Origin: Chitinophagaceae bacterium
GTDB taxonomy: Bacteria > Bacteroidota > Bacteroidia > Chitinophagales > Chitinophagaceae
DNA: 64,000 nucleotides
Direction of reading: 5' to 3'
Assembly (NCBI GenBank): GCA_903642275.1
Contig: CAHJWK010000001.1
Coordinates: forward strand, 48,910-112,909
Shown piece after piece: positions 46,473-55,471 of this stretch. The first letter of the stretch is position 1. Each line of letters opens with the position of its first letter. A model generated the notes under the pieces. That model saw only the letters and a list, made by a program, of their open reading frames with translations, made no database searches and was not told the origin of the DNA. The position numbers and the translations under genes are program-made.

Positions 46473-48266
46473 CTAATAATCAATATCTAAATTCAGCCTG
46501 TTTTTTAATTCTCTTACCAATGGATATTTTTCTGCAATGCGTTCAAATTTCTGGCGACTATTTAAAGTAAGATGTAATGGAATATCTTCCTTCTCTCCCG
46601 CTTCAATCATTATTTTAAAATTAATGCTGCGGTTGTTAAATGCCTGCTGAATAAAATCACACAGCAAACTTTTTTCCTGTTCAATAAATTTCTGATGCAC
46701 TAATGAACGCACTGTAATTGTAAAAAGATTGTCCATTTCTGTTTGCAGCTTTGCCAGCTTAAACGTTTGTATAGTGGAATGCTTATTTGGCTGCGTTTCA
46801 ATCTTTGTTACATAATCAGTCCAAACTTCTCTAAGCCTTTTATCCGTTAACGCTTCTGCATCTTTTATTTCTTCAATATTATAATCTAAACTTACTTTTT
46901 CACGCAGTGCTTCAAGCAGATTTTTTTTACTGCCACTTATTTTTGGAATGTATTTAGGTGCTGGCTCCTGAATATTTGCAGCCAATGTTTCTTCAACAAC
47001 AATTTCTTTATTAGCTATCTGCGCAGAAAGGCTTTCACTTACAAAAAGCTTAGACGCTTTTACAACTGGTTTTTCAATGTTAGTGGTGGCTATAGATTTT
47101 ATTTTATGTATTACCGGAACATCAAGCCGTTTTTTTTTAATGATGTTCCCGTTATCGTTTGCCAGTTCAATTGCCTGTTGTAAATAATTTAATTTAATCA
47201 GCGCCAGCTCCACATGCAAACGTTTATTACGTGCCATTTTGTAATTAATCTCTGCTTCGTTTAAAATGTTTAGAGCGCTTATGAGATAAGATAGATTTGT
47301 TTGCGCTGCAGCATCAACATAACGCTGCTTTACATCATCCACAACATCCAGCAACGATGCAGCCTTTACATCGCGGCTCACTAACAGGTTGCGTAAAAAT
47401 TCAGAGAAACCATTCAGCACCAACTCACCTTCAAAGCCTTTTTGATTTATTTCATCATACAATAACATAGCATTGCTAATATCCTGGCTTGACAAATAAT
47501 CAAGCAGCTTAAAATAATATTCGTCATCTAAAATATTCAAATGTTCAAGCGTATTCTGATATGTAACATCACCATTGGTAAAGCTCACAATCTTATCAAG
47601 AATACTCAGCGCATCACGCATGCAACCTTCACTTTTCTGTGCTATAATTTGCAGCGATGCTTTATCAGCTTTTATATCTTCTTTACCTGCTATTTCCTGC
47701 AAATGCTCAACGGTATCTTTTGTAGTGATTCTTTTAAAATCAAAAATCTGGCAACGCGATAATATGGTTGGGATTATCTTATGCTTTTCTGTTGTTGCCA
47801 AAATAAAAATGGCATAAGGCGGCGGCTCTTCCAGTGTTTTTAAAAATGCATTAAAAGCGGCAGAGCTTAACATGTGCACTTCATCAACAATATAAACTTT
47901 GTATTTACCTGCTTGTGGCATAAAACGCACCTGCTCCACCAGCGACCGTATATCATCAACAGAATTATTACTTGCCGCATCAAGCTCGTGTATGTTTAAC
48001 GAGGTGCCTGCGTTAAAACTTACGCATGAATTGCAATGGTTGCATGCTTCACCATCAGGTTGCAAATCTTCACAATTAATTGTTTTGGCAAGAATGCGGG
48101 CACAGGTTGTTTTACCCACACCACGCGGTCCGCAAAATAAAAACGCATGTGCTAACTGGTTATTTTTTATAGCATTTTTAAGTGTTGTAGTAATATGTTG
48201 CTGGCCCACAACGGTGTCAAAAGTCTGCGGTCTGTACTTCCTGGCTGAAACAATAAATTTATCCAT
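46473..48266 (-). CDS. dnaX: DNA polymerase III subunit gamma/tau
   Basis: 597 residues from ATG 48266 (MDKFIVSARKYRPQTFD). A GTG 30 bases upstream opens an extension with no family match. The AAA+ clamp-loader core shows the P-loop FCGPRGVGKTTCARIL (~residues 43-58), the zinc-binding Cys set (C in INCEDL, then CNHCNSC), Walker B in YIVDEVHML and sensor 1 ATTEKHKI. The C-terminal ~250 residues are the diverged tau-like part. The product loads the beta clamp and couples polymerase cores. The 42-bp repeat array lies upstream of it. Confidence 0.92.
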   Translation of the reverse strand: MDKFIVSARKYRPQTFDTVVGQQHITTTLKNAIKNNQLAHAFLFCGPRGVGKTTCARILAKTINCEDLQPDGEACNHCNSCVSFNAGTSLNIHELDAASNNSVDDIRSLVEQVRFMPQAGKYKVYIVDEVHMLSSAAFNAFLKTLEEPPPYAIFILATTEKHKIIPTILSRCQIFDFKRITTKDTVEHLQEIAGKEDIKADKASLQIIAQKSEGCMRDALSILDKIVSFTNGDVTYQNTLEHLNILDDEYYFKLLDYLSSQDISNAMLLYDEINQKGFEGELVLNGFSEFLRNLLVSRDVKAASLLDVVDDVKQRYVDAAAQTNLSYLISALNILNEAEINYKMARNKRLHVELALIKLNYLQQAIELANDNGNIIKKKRLDVPVIHKIKSIATTNIEKPVVKASKLFVSESLSAQIANKEIVVEETLAANIQEPAPKYIPKISGSKKNLLEALREKVSLDYNIEEIKDAEALTDKRLREVWTDYVTKIETQPNKHSTIQTFKLAKLQTEMDNLFTITVRSLVHQKFIEQEKSLLCDFIQQAFNNRSINFKIMIEAGEKEDIPLHLTLNSRQKFERIAEKYPLVRELKNRLNLDIDY

Positions 48267-48671
48267 AATGATATTGCAATTTAGGAAAACCTGCACCGGT
48301 TTTTGGACAAAATATATTTAAATTATGCACACAATCCCAAACAAATGTATTTACACACTTTCTTACAAAACATTGCCTGAATACAAGTTTATTTATGCAA
48401 TTGCTTGTAAGATATTGCACAAATACAAGTGTCTAAGCACTATTCCTTACAGCATATTGGGAAATACATGTGTTTTTGCCCAATTGTTTGCAGAGTATTA
48501 CCTGAATACAGTTGTTTTTGTGTTATTGCCTGCAAGGAATTGCTTAAATACAAGTGTCTGCGCTAAATCCATTTTTTAAACTTTGCGAAAACGATTTTTT
48601 CTATAAAAATTAAAGTAAACAAGGGTTAACAAAATAATTCTTTAGTTTGATAAAAAACAGACATTCAAAAT
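48267..48671. other. Intergenic region holding a degenerate tandem array
   Basis: This 405-bp gap between divergent dnaX and the TIGR02757 gene is mostly occupied by the ~42-bp repeats at 48337-48565. The remaining ~100 bp on the right is AT-rich leader. A short frame across the repeats has no family resemblance and changes phase within the array, so I do not call it. Confidence 0.5.
48337..48565. repeat. Degenerate ~42-bp tandem repeat, five to six copies
   Basis: Periods of 42, 42, 41, 42 and 42 bp. The units begin ATACAAGTGT (or ATACATGTGT, ATACAGTTGT), continue through TATTGCTTGCAAG-like sequence and end TATTGCCTGA-like. One unit is a base shorter, which changes phase and argues against a repeat protein. 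Sequence differs from the 43-bp array at 20017-20231, but size, copy number and intergenic setting are similar. Confidence 0.7.
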
Positions 48672-49442
48672 TTGGAAAATCTATCAGCCAAGAATCTGAA
48701 AACTTTTCTTGACAGCAAAGTTGAGTTATATAATCAGACGTCTTTTATTAAAAACGATCCGGTTTGCATTCCGCATCTTTTTACTAAAAAACAAGACATA
48801 GAAATTGCAGCTTTTTTTGCTGCCATTTTTGCGTGGGGAAACAGGACAGTCATCATCAATAAATCAAAAGAACTAATGCAGTTTATGGATATGCACCCTT
48901 ATGATTTTTGTTTGAATATGGATCTGGAAAGATTAAAAAAATTGCTTGCGTTTAAGCACCGGACTTTTGACGCAACCGACCTGTTATACTTTATAGAATT
49001 TCTCCAGTTCCATTACAGCCATAACGATTCGCTGGAAATAGCTTTTACAAAATGGGGTGATACTATTGAGCAAATGCTGGTTGGCTTTCATCATTATTTT
49101 TTTAGTTTGGAAAAAGTGCCTTCAAGAACAAAAAAACATATCGCATCGCCGGAAAAAAAATCAAACTGCAAACGTTTAAATATGTTTTTAAGATGGATGG
49201 TGCGTTGTGATGATAAAGGTGTTGATTTTGGCCTATGGAAAACGATTAAACCGTCGCAATTAATCTGTCCGGTTGATGTGCACGTGGCAAGGGTTGCAAA
49301 GCGTTTTAATTTATTGCAGCGCAAACAAATTGACTGGCAGTCTGCTGTTGAACTAACAGATTATCTTAAAACGCTAGACCCACTTGACCCGGTTAAATAT
49401 GATTTTGCTTTGTTTGGTTTAGGTGTGATTGAAAAGTTTTAA
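48672..49442 (+). CDS. TIGR02757 family protein
   Basis: 256 residues. Landmarks of TIGR02757 are clear: NDPVCIPHLF, DIEIAAFFAAIFAWGNRTVI, HRTFDATDLLYF, KRLNMFLRWMVR and LICPVDVHVARVAKRF. The family is largely restricted to Bacteroidota and a few relatives and has no established function; some features recall the HhH-type DNA glycosylase fold, but I do not claim activity. The start appears to be TTG at 48672; no in-frame ATG precedes the conserved region at a better place. It is followed 22 bp later by a thioesterase gene. Confidence 0.8.
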   Translation: MENLSAKNLKTFLDSKVELYNQTSFIKNDPVCIPHLFTKKQDIEIAAFFAAIFAWGNRTVIINKSKELMQFMDMHPYDFCLNMDLERLKKLLAFKHRTFDATDLLYFIEFLQFHYSHNDSLEIAFTKWGDTIEQMLVGFHHYFFSLEKVPSRTKKHIASPEKKSNCKRLNMFLRWMVRCDDKGVDFGLWKTIKPSQLICPVDVHVARVAKRFNLLQRKQIDWQSAVELTDYLKTLDPLDPVKYDFALFGLGVIEKF

Positions 49443-49464
49443 TGCCGCTGCTTATCTTCACTAT

Positions 49465-49881
49465 ATGAATAATATTAAACCGCTTTCTGTTGTTGAACAC
49501 ATGATGCATCAGGATTCTTTTAGCCAATGGTTAAAAATAGAATTGCTTGAAATAAAAGAAGGTTACAGCAAAATAAAAATGATGGTGCGGCAGGAAATGG
49601 TAAATAGTTTCCAGGTTGCGCATGGTGGTATTATTTTTTCTTTGGCTGACAGCGCACTTGCATTTGCATGCAATAACCGCAACAATTTATCTCTGGCACT
49701 TGATTGTAATATTTCATTTTTAAAACAGGTAAATGTTGGTGATGAGTTAACTGCTGAAGCAACAGAAGTTCATAACGGCAGAAGCACCGGCGTGTATAGC
49801 ATTGCTGTTTTCAATCAGCATAATCAACAAGTGGCTTTGTTTAAAGGAAGTTGTTTTAGAACGGGGAAGAGTTTGATTTAA
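49465..49881 (+). CDS. PaaI-type hotdog thioesterase
   Basis: 138 residues from ATG 49465, the usual family length; a TTG at 49429 would overlap the previous gene and add an unmatched leader. The hotdog core holds VAHGGIIFSLADSALAFACN (~residues 49-68), where Asp is the expected catalytic acid, and LDCNISFLKQVNVGDELTA. PaaI enzymes hydrolyse ring-hydroxylated phenylacetyl-CoA thioesters and similar CoA esters. A paaE-like gene exists 22 kb away but no paa operon is seen, so a general acyl-CoA housekeeping role is as likely. Its stop overlaps that of the convergent bcp gene by four bases. Confidence 0.82.
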   Translation: MNNIKPLSVVEHMMHQDSFSQWLKIELLEIKEGYSKIKMMVRQEMVNSFQVAHGGIIFSLADSALAFACNNRNNLSLALDCNISFLKQVNVGDELTAEATEVHNGRSTGVYSIAVFNQHNQQVALFKGSCFRTGKSLI

Positions 49882-50354
49882 TTACTCATTTCTTCTTTCC
49901 AAAACTTCACTATGTCTTCTGCCTGTTGTTTGCTTCTTGGCTTTAAGTAAACTTTTTGAATAATACCTTTTTCATCAATCAAAAATGTGGTACGATACAA
50001 GCCCATAAATTTTCTGCCATACAATTGTTTCTCTCCCCAAACACCATAAGAATCTATAATTTTATGTTGCGGGTCTGCAAGTAAAGTAAATGGCAGATTA
50101 AATTTTGCTTCAAATTTTTTATGCTTTAGTGAATCATCAGGACTAACACCAACTATTTCGAAACCTTCTTTTTTAAGCAAAGCATAATTGTCTCTTAAGT
50201 TGCAGGCTTCAACTGTACAGGTTGGTGTATCGTCTTCAGGATAAAAATATAACACCAGTTTTTTACCTTTATAATCTGCCAGCGAAACCATTTTATCATT
50301 TTGGTCTTTGCCTTTAAACGCAGGAGCCTTCATGCATGCAGTTAATGTTATCAT
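49878..50354 (-). CDS. bcp: Thioredoxin-dependent thiol peroxidase (Bcp)
   Basis: 158 residues, peroxiredoxin fold of the Bcp/PrxQ group. YFYPEDDTPTCTVEACNLRD (~residues 37-56) holds the peroxidatic Cys and, five residues later, the resolving Cys, so this is an atypical 2-Cys enzyme. The GLYRTTFLIDEKG segment is also typical. It reduces hydroperoxides using thioredoxin. The N-terminus MITLTACMKAPAF is unusual; a second Met at residue 8 could be the start. It lies 6 bp after the M23 peptidase gene in one operon. Confidence 0.92.
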   Translation of the reverse strand: MITLTACMKAPAFKGKDQNDKMVSLADYKGKKLVLYFYPEDDTPTCTVEACNLRDNYALLKKEGFEIVGVSPDDSLKHKKFEAKFNLPFTLLADPQHKIIDSYGVWGEKQLYGRKFMGLYRTTFLIDEKGIIQKVYLKPRSKQQAEDIVKFWKEEMSN

Positions 50355-50360
50355 ATTGAT

Positions 50361-52064
50361 TTATTGTTTTATAAAATTAAAAGTTTGCATTGCAACATTA
50401 CCGGCAACATCTTTTGCTGTTATAATTAATGTATGTGAGCCGCTTTTGCAATGTTCATCAAATGTGTAGATAAAATAATCATTCTTCCTGGCGAACATCA
50501 GCCAGTTACTATCAAGCGTTGCTTTAAAGTTTGTAATCTTACTTATATCGTCTTTACACTTTATAATAAGATTTTTTTGCGCTTTAAAAACAGTATTGCT
50601 TTTCCATGCAATAGGACTTATAACCGGCGCTGTTGTATCAATTAATAAGCGAATATCACCCAATTCATCAAAGCTGCCTTGCATCCAATCATCTTTCCAT
50701 TCTCCTTTTATAACCGATGATGAATTACCACTGATAAGCTGCATCACTACTTTATCCTTTATAGAATCGTTTATAATATTTGTTTTGATTGATACATTAA
50801 AAGAATCATGCACAGGAATTGTATAATCACCAATATGAATAGTTGGAGAAATTTGTTTTGTACTGGTTGATAGTGTTTCATAAACGCTAAGCGGCAATGC
50901 ATCATAAAATGCATTCGCATCAAAATTAATTTGTGCATTCGCTGTTGCAATATTGTTTGCTTCATTCACATCACAAACAGTTGCACCAGCAGGCAGCGTA
51001 TAATTTTTTGAGGATGAACTATCATATTGAACAGAGAAGTTTATGGTGCTGATGTTTTGTTTCTCATCACTAATTTCTATTTCAATTTTATGTGTTGATG
51101 TGTCATTCAATGCAATCTTTCCACCACCTTGCAGTGGCGTAAAAATATTAAGTTGATTACCCGGCAATATTGAAAGATATTGAATGCCCTGGTTACTTTC
51201 AGTCCATCGTTTATAATCCATGCAGGCGTTTACGTAGCGGCTGTCATCATAAGAAAAGTTATTCAGCCTATATTCAAACAACAAAGAATCATCCATATAT
51301 AAAGCCGCGTGATATACACCATAACGAAACGGTGAAGTGTTATTCAAATCTTCCATTCTTAAACCAAGTGTTATTACTTGCGAACCGATTTTTATAATGC
51401 TATTCGTTGCATAAAAGTTATTTTTTTTAATGATAGCAATTTGTTGCGGTTGCACAGTATAAACGCTATACCTTCTATCATACCAAAACAAAGAATATAT
51501 AACCGGCGGAATAGCATCGGGTACATCCAGCCCAAACAATAACGGGTTTAAATTATTGCCTGTTTTTGTATCACGTATTTCAAAATGCAAGTGCGGTCCT
51601 GCAGAGCCACCGGTATTGCCGCTGTTTGCAATAAACTGTCCCTGAACAACCTTAAACAAATCTTCAGGCAAATCAAAATCCTGTTCCCATTGTTTATCTT
51701 TATACTGCTTATTTTTTACATATTGCTCAAGTGAATCATAAAAAGAATTTAAGTGTGCATATACAGTTGTATAACCATTCGGATGCTTGATATAGATCGC
51801 TTTGCCATAACCAAGTTTTTCAATTTTTATATGGCTGATATAACCGTCTGCCGCAGCAAACACAGGCAGGTTTTCTCTTGATTGCGTGCGTATGTCAAGA
51901 CCCATGTGAAAATGATCCGGCCTTAACTCGCCAAAATTTGCAGCTAACTGTATGGGAATATTTAAAGGATTTCTAAAATAATGCTGCGGGTAATTTTGTT
52001 GCGCGCTATCATCAAAATAAATTATTAAAAAAAGTATAGTAGTCAGGCATTGTAAAATTTTCAT
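50361..52064 (-). CDS. Exported M23 family metallopeptidase
   Basis: 567 residues with a signal peptide of ~21 residues (TTILFLIIYFDDSAQ). The LytM-type domain lies at ~40-180 and has its zinc ligands: HFHMGLD (HxxxD) and, after NSGNTGGSAGP, HLHFEIRD. The remaining ~380 residues are beta-rich domains of unknown fold with no recognised motif, ending near DEHCKSGSHTLIITAKDVAG. The enzyme probably cuts peptidoglycan cross-links in the periplasm. A TATTTTTG box nine bases before the ATG gives a near-leaderless mRNA shared with bcp. Confidence 0.85.
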   Translation of the reverse strand: MKILQCLTTILFLIIYFDDSAQQNYPQHYFRNPLNIPIQLAANFGELRPDHFHMGLDIRTQSRENLPVFAAADGYISHIKIEKLGYGKAIYIKHPNGYTTVYAHLNSFYDSLEQYVKNKQYKDKQWEQDFDLPEDLFKVVQGQFIANSGNTGGSAGPHLHFEIRDTKTGNNLNPLLFGLDVPDAIPPVIYSLFWYDRRYSVYTVQPQQIAIIKKNNFYATNSIIKIGSQVITLGLRMEDLNNTSPFRYGVYHAALYMDDSLLFEYRLNNFSYDDSRYVNACMDYKRWTESNQGIQYLSILPGNQLNIFTPLQGGGKIALNDTSTHKIEIEISDEKQNISTINFSVQYDSSSSKNYTLPAGATVCDVNEANNIATANAQINFDANAFYDALPLSVYETLSTSTKQISPTIHIGDYTIPVHDSFNVSIKTNIINDSIKDKVVMQLISGNSSSVIKGEWKDDWMQGSFDELGDIRLLIDTTAPVISPIAWKSNTVFKAQKNLIIKCKDDISKITNFKATLDSNWLMFARKNDYFIYTFDEHCKSGSHTLIITAKDVAGNVAMQTFNFIKQ

Positions 52065-52073
52065 CTATGCATT

Positions 52074-52081
52074 CAAAAATA
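52074..52081 (-). promoter_or_regulatory. -7 box of M23 peptidase-bcp operon
   Basis: TATTTTTG on the minus strand, nine bases before the ATG at 52064. Confidence 0.45.
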
Positions 52082-52115
52082 AGAATAAGGAGATTTTAAA
52101 GTTGATATGATTGTG

Positions 52116-52144
52116 TTGTTTATGAATGAATGCAAATATTTTTG
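52116..52144 (+). promoter_or_regulatory. mscS-like gene promoter
   Basis: TTG at 52116-52118, an 18-bp spacer and TATTTTTG at 52137-52144. The -7 box overlaps the first codons of the longest possible frame, which favours the downstream ATG at 52156. Confidence 0.6.
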
Positions 52145-52155
52145 CCCACATAATT

Positions 52156-53238
52156 ATGAATGATTTCTTAAACCAGATATGGTGGAATAATTCGCTGCGC
52201 ATGTATGCAATTGTTTTAGGTGAAATGATTGCTGTATGGATAATATTAAGCCTGCTTAAAAAAATTATTACTACATCATTAAAAAAAATTACCAGCAGAA
52301 CAAAATCAAAGGCAGATGATTCAATATTAACTGCAGCTGAAAAATATATAATACCCTATTTATATTTTGCTATTAATTATGCCATTATTGAACAACTTAT
52401 TTTTTCTCAGCGTATAGAACATGTTTTAAAAGTGGCAGCTGCTGTTATTACAGCTTATTATTTTATACGGTTTATTAATTATACCATTCAGCTGAGCGTA
52501 TTACTGCGCATGCAAAAAAAACAGGAGCCGCCTGAACGAACCAAACAATTGTCACGGATTGTTTTTATTATTAAAGTTTTTGTTTGGATAATAGGTATTT
52601 TATTGCTTACTGAAAATCTTGGTTATAAACTAACAACGATTATAACCGGTTTAGGTGTTGGTGGAATTGCTGTAGCACTTGCTGCTCAAAATATCATCGG
52701 CGATTTATTCAGTTATATAGTAATATTTTTTGATAAGCCTTTTGAAGAAGGTGATATGATTTCTGTAAATAATGTTACAGGAACGGTGGAGCGCATCGGT
52801 TTAAAAACTTCGCATATCAGAAGCATTTCAGGCGAACAATTAATAATACCTAACACTGACCTGGTAAAATCAACCATAAAAAATATTAAACGCCTTCAAC
52901 GCCGTGGTGTAAATTTCAAACTGAATGTACGCTATGACACACCGGAAAGCAAACTGAAATCGTTAGCAGATCTTATTAAATCTATTGTTAATAAGCAGCA
53001 GCATACATTATTAGACAGATGCCATCTTGTTGCATTTGGAGACTTTAGTTTATCGTATGATATTTTATATTTTATTGATAATCCTGACTATCGACTTTAC
53101 CTTGATATTCAGCAAAATATTTACTTTGAGATAATGAATGCATTTGCCCAACAGGGAATTGATTTTGCTTTCCCAGGTCAAACATTTATTTTGCAGCACC
53201 CGCTTAATGCAGATAATAAAAAGACAAATAATTCTTGA
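52156..53238 (+). CDS. Mechanosensitive ion channel, MscS family
   Basis: 360 residues from ATG 52156, chosen because a promoter overlaps the alternative start at 52126. Four membrane segments precede the pore helix TTIITGLGVGGIAVALAAQN (~residues 159-178), which has the Gly/Ala pattern of MscS TM3. The beta domain follows with DLFSYIVIFFDKPFEEGDMI and GTVERIGLKTSHIRS, then the cytoplasmic alpha-beta domain. It opens under membrane tension to release solutes during osmotic downshock. It stands alone between divergent and downstream genes. Confidence 0.9.
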   Translation: MNDFLNQIWWNNSLRMYAIVLGEMIAVWIILSLLKKIITTSLKKITSRTKSKADDSILTAAEKYIIPYLYFAINYAIIEQLIFSQRIEHVLKVAAAVITAYYFIRFINYTIQLSVLLRMQKKQEPPERTKQLSRIVFIIKVFVWIIGILLLTENLGYKLTTIITGLGVGGIAVALAAQNIIGDLFSYIVIFFDKPFEEGDMISVNNVTGTVERIGLKTSHIRSISGEQLIIPNTDLVKSTIKNIKRLQRRGVNFKLNVRYDTPESKLKSLADLIKSIVNKQQHTLLDRCHLVAFGDFSLSYDILYFIDNPDYRLYLDIQQNIYFEIMNAFAQQGIDFAFPGQTFILQHPLNADNKKTNNS

Positions 53239-53266
53239 TTAATCTTTATAAAAAAATATAAGCTAT

Positions 53267-54721
53267 ATGGAAGATAATATCATCAAACCAAAAGATAATT
53301 CCCGCAGAAATTTTATTAAAAACTCCGCTGTAGCAGCAGCAGGTTTTTATATAGTGCCAAGACATGTGTTAGGTAAAGGTTATGTGGCGCCAAGTGATAA
53401 ACTGAATATCGCTGCCATCGGTGCCGGCGGAAAAGGTGGTGATGATATCAATCATTTTTTTGCAAGCGGCAAAGCAAACATCGGTGTGTTGTGTGATGTG
53501 GATGACAGGCAATCTGCAGAAAGCAGAAAAAAATTTCCAAACGCAAAATATTATAAAGATTTCCGTGAGATGCTTGATAAAGAGCATAAAAATATTGATG
53601 CATGTTCTGTATCCATTCCTGATCATAATCATGCAGTAGCTGCCATGGCTGCAATGCAGTTAGGCAAACATGTTTACGTGCAAAAACCATTAACGCATGA
53701 TATATACGAAGCAAGAACGCTAACAAAAGCCGCACATCAGTATAAAGTAGTTACACAAATGGGCAACCAAGGTGCGAGTGGTGATGGTGTAAGGCAATTA
53801 TTAGATTGGTATAATGCAGGAATAATTGGTGATGTAAAAGAAATTTATTGTTTTACTGACAGGCCGGTTTGGCCACAGGGAATAGACAGAACGCCTGCAA
53901 TACCTGTGCCTTCAGAACTTGACTGGAATTTGTGGTTAGGAACTGCGCCGCAGAAAGATTACATGACTAACCTGGTTCCATTTAACTGGCGTGGCTGGTG
54001 GGATTATGGTACAGGTGCATTGGGCGATATGGCTTGTCATATCATGCAACCGGCATTTGCAGTTTTAGGTTTGGGTTATCCAATATCTGCTGAATGCAGT
54101 GTTTCAACAAGATATGTTGCCAATTGGGAAAAAGCATACTTTCCGGATAGCGGCCCGGTTTCATCACATATTATTCTTACGTTTAAACAAAAAGATAAGC
54201 CTGAATTAAAATTGCATTGGATGGATGGCGGCATACAGCCAGAACGCCCTGCAGAACTATTGCCTAATGAAGAAATGGGTGATGGTGGCAACGGAATAAT
54301 ATTTAATGGTACAAAAGGTAGCATGATGGCTGGAACATATGGCATCAACCCGCAATTATTACCCACATCAAAAACTAAAACAACGGTTGTGCCACAAACA
54401 ATTGCACGTGTACCAAATGGTGATGACGGACACTATGCGGCCTGGGTGGAAGCAGCAATGGCAGGTTACAATAGTAAAGAAGCAAATAATTTAAGTTCAA
54501 GATTTGATTTGGCTGGTCCGCTTACAGAAAGTGTTTTAATGGGTAATCTTGCAATACGCAGTTATAACATTCGAAAGAAAAATGAAAAAAATGAATGGGA
54601 TTATCCTGGTCAGCATATACAACTGGTTTGGGATGGCGACAATATGAAGATTACCAATTTTGATGATGCCAACCAGTTTGTAAAACGTACTTACCGGGAA
54701 GGATACAGCTTGGGTGTTTGA
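53267..54721 (+). CDS. Tat-exported Gfo/Idh/MocA family oxidoreductase
   Basis: 484 residues. The N-terminus carries a twin-arginine signal: SRRNFIKNSAVAAAGFYIVP (~residues 12-31). The Rossmann fold begins LNIAAIGAGGKGGDD (~46-60), and VQKPLTHD replaces the more common EKP, keeping the Lys. The remainder is the beta-sheet substrate domain of sugar dehydrogenase-like members, with WNLWLGTAPQ and WRGWWDYGTGALGDMACHI typical of Bacteroidota/Planctomycetota homologues. It is presumably a periplasmic NAD(P)-bound oxidoreductase acting on sugars; the substrate is unknown. It ends one base before the convergent DUF3140 gene. Confidence 0.88.
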   Translation: MEDNIIKPKDNSRRNFIKNSAVAAAGFYIVPRHVLGKGYVAPSDKLNIAAIGAGGKGGDDINHFFASGKANIGVLCDVDDRQSAESRKKFPNAKYYKDFREMLDKEHKNIDACSVSIPDHNHAVAAMAAMQLGKHVYVQKPLTHDIYEARTLTKAAHQYKVVTQMGNQGASGDGVRQLLDWYNAGIIGDVKEIYCFTDRPVWPQGIDRTPAIPVPSELDWNLWLGTAPQKDYMTNLVPFNWRGWWDYGTGALGDMACHIMQPAFAVLGLGYPISAECSVSTRYVANWEKAYFPDSGPVSSHIILTFKQKDKPELKLHWMDGGIQPERPAELLPNEEMGDGGNGIIFNGTKGSMMAGTYGINPQLLPTSKTKTTVVPQTIARVPNGDDGHYAAWVEAAMAGYNSKEANNLSSRFDLAGPLTESVLMGNLAIRSYNIRKKNEKNEWDYPGQHIQLVWDGDNMKITNFDDANQFVKRTYREGYSLGV

Positions 54722-55078
54722 TTACGACTTTGAATAATCGTAACCCCAGTTTTTTAAAGAATAATTCCATTTTGTTTTGCTTACATCGCCTGATGGTTTT
54801 TGAGCTTTGTGCCGGCTAATGTAAGAATATACTTTATGCATATGTGTGTAATCGTCATCTGTCAAATCAGTTTTTTTCTTACCCAAAATATCAACAATAT
54901 GCTTTCCCATTTTATGACCGATAGCTTCACCGTCACCACTATCCCAACCGGTATTTTTTGATTCTTCTGTCTTAAGCCATTTTTCTAATTGTGATGCAGA
55001 CATGTTTACAAGCTTTTTAAAATTTGAATAAGCTTCTTCCTGGTCTTTCTCTTTTGTTGAAGCGCTTGCTTTTGACAT
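54722..55078 (-). CDS. DUF3140 protein
   Basis: 118 residues, hydrophilic, no signal or membrane segment. Landmarks of DUF3140: FKKLVNMSASQLEKWLKTEE, GEAIGHKMGKHIVDIL, KKTDLTDDDYTHMHKV, ISRHKAQKPSGD and WNYSLKNWGYD. Function unknown. A Lys/Ser-rich N-terminal tail precedes the domain. It is the first of three adjacent small genes (DUF3140, DUF3072, DUF3175) and is divergent from DUF3072 over an 82-bp gap, so both may share control. Confidence 0.85.
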   Translation of the reverse strand: MSKASASTKEKDQEEAYSNFKKLVNMSASQLEKWLKTEESKNTGWDSGDGEAIGHKMGKHIVDILGKKKTDLTDDDYTHMHKVYSYISRHKAQKPSGDVSKTKWNYSLKNWGYDYSKS

Positions 55079-55160
55079 AGATTTTTATTTATAAACTTTC
55101 TTAACTTAAAATTGTTTATTTACTTGGTTTGTTTTTTGTATCAACTTAAAAAAATATTTT

Positions 55161-55418
55161 ATGTACACAGATATAAATGATGAAGATGAAAATATAACGC
55201 CGACTAATAATTCTAATCTCGGAACAAATTCAAACGCAGAAAAAAATCCCGATGAATGGGTAACAGGCGCTGAACCAATGACTGGTGCTCAAAAATCTTA
55301 CTTGAAAACTTTATCTGATGAAGCTGGTGAAGAGTTTAATGAAAACCTTTCACAAGCAGAAGCATCAAAACGTATTGATGAACTTCAGCATAAAACTGGC
55401 AGAGGCTTAAAGAAATGA
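55161..55418 (+). CDS. DUF3072 protein
   Basis: 85 residues. The conserved core is EKNPDEWVTGAEPMTGAQKS (residues ~28-47) followed by YLKTLSDEAGEEF and QAEASKRIDELQ. The N-terminal ~27 residues are acidic and Asn-rich. Cytosolic, charged, function unknown. It is divergent from DUF3140 and ends at a bidirectional terminator shared with the DUF3175 gene. Confidence 0.88.
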   Translation: MYTDINDEDENITPTNNSNLGTNSNAEKNPDEWVTGAEPMTGAQKSYLKTLSDEAGEEFNENLSQAEASKRIDELQHKTGRGLKK

Positions 55419-55437
55419 TATTAGTCAGCATGTAATT

Positions 55438-55471
55438 AAAAGACAGGTAAAATTATTCACCTGTCTTTTTT
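55438..55471. terminator. Bidirectional rho-independent terminator
   Basis: Stem AAAAGACAGGT / ACCTGTCTTTT with a 10-nt loop, flanked by T-rich sequence on each strand. It lies between the convergent DUF3072 and DUF3175 genes. Confidence 0.88.

Noticed and set aside
48325..48579. 84-residue frame with apparent 14-residue repeats
   Set aside because: One unit is 41 bp, so the DNA repeat changes phase while the frame stays open; the peptide repeat is not conserved.
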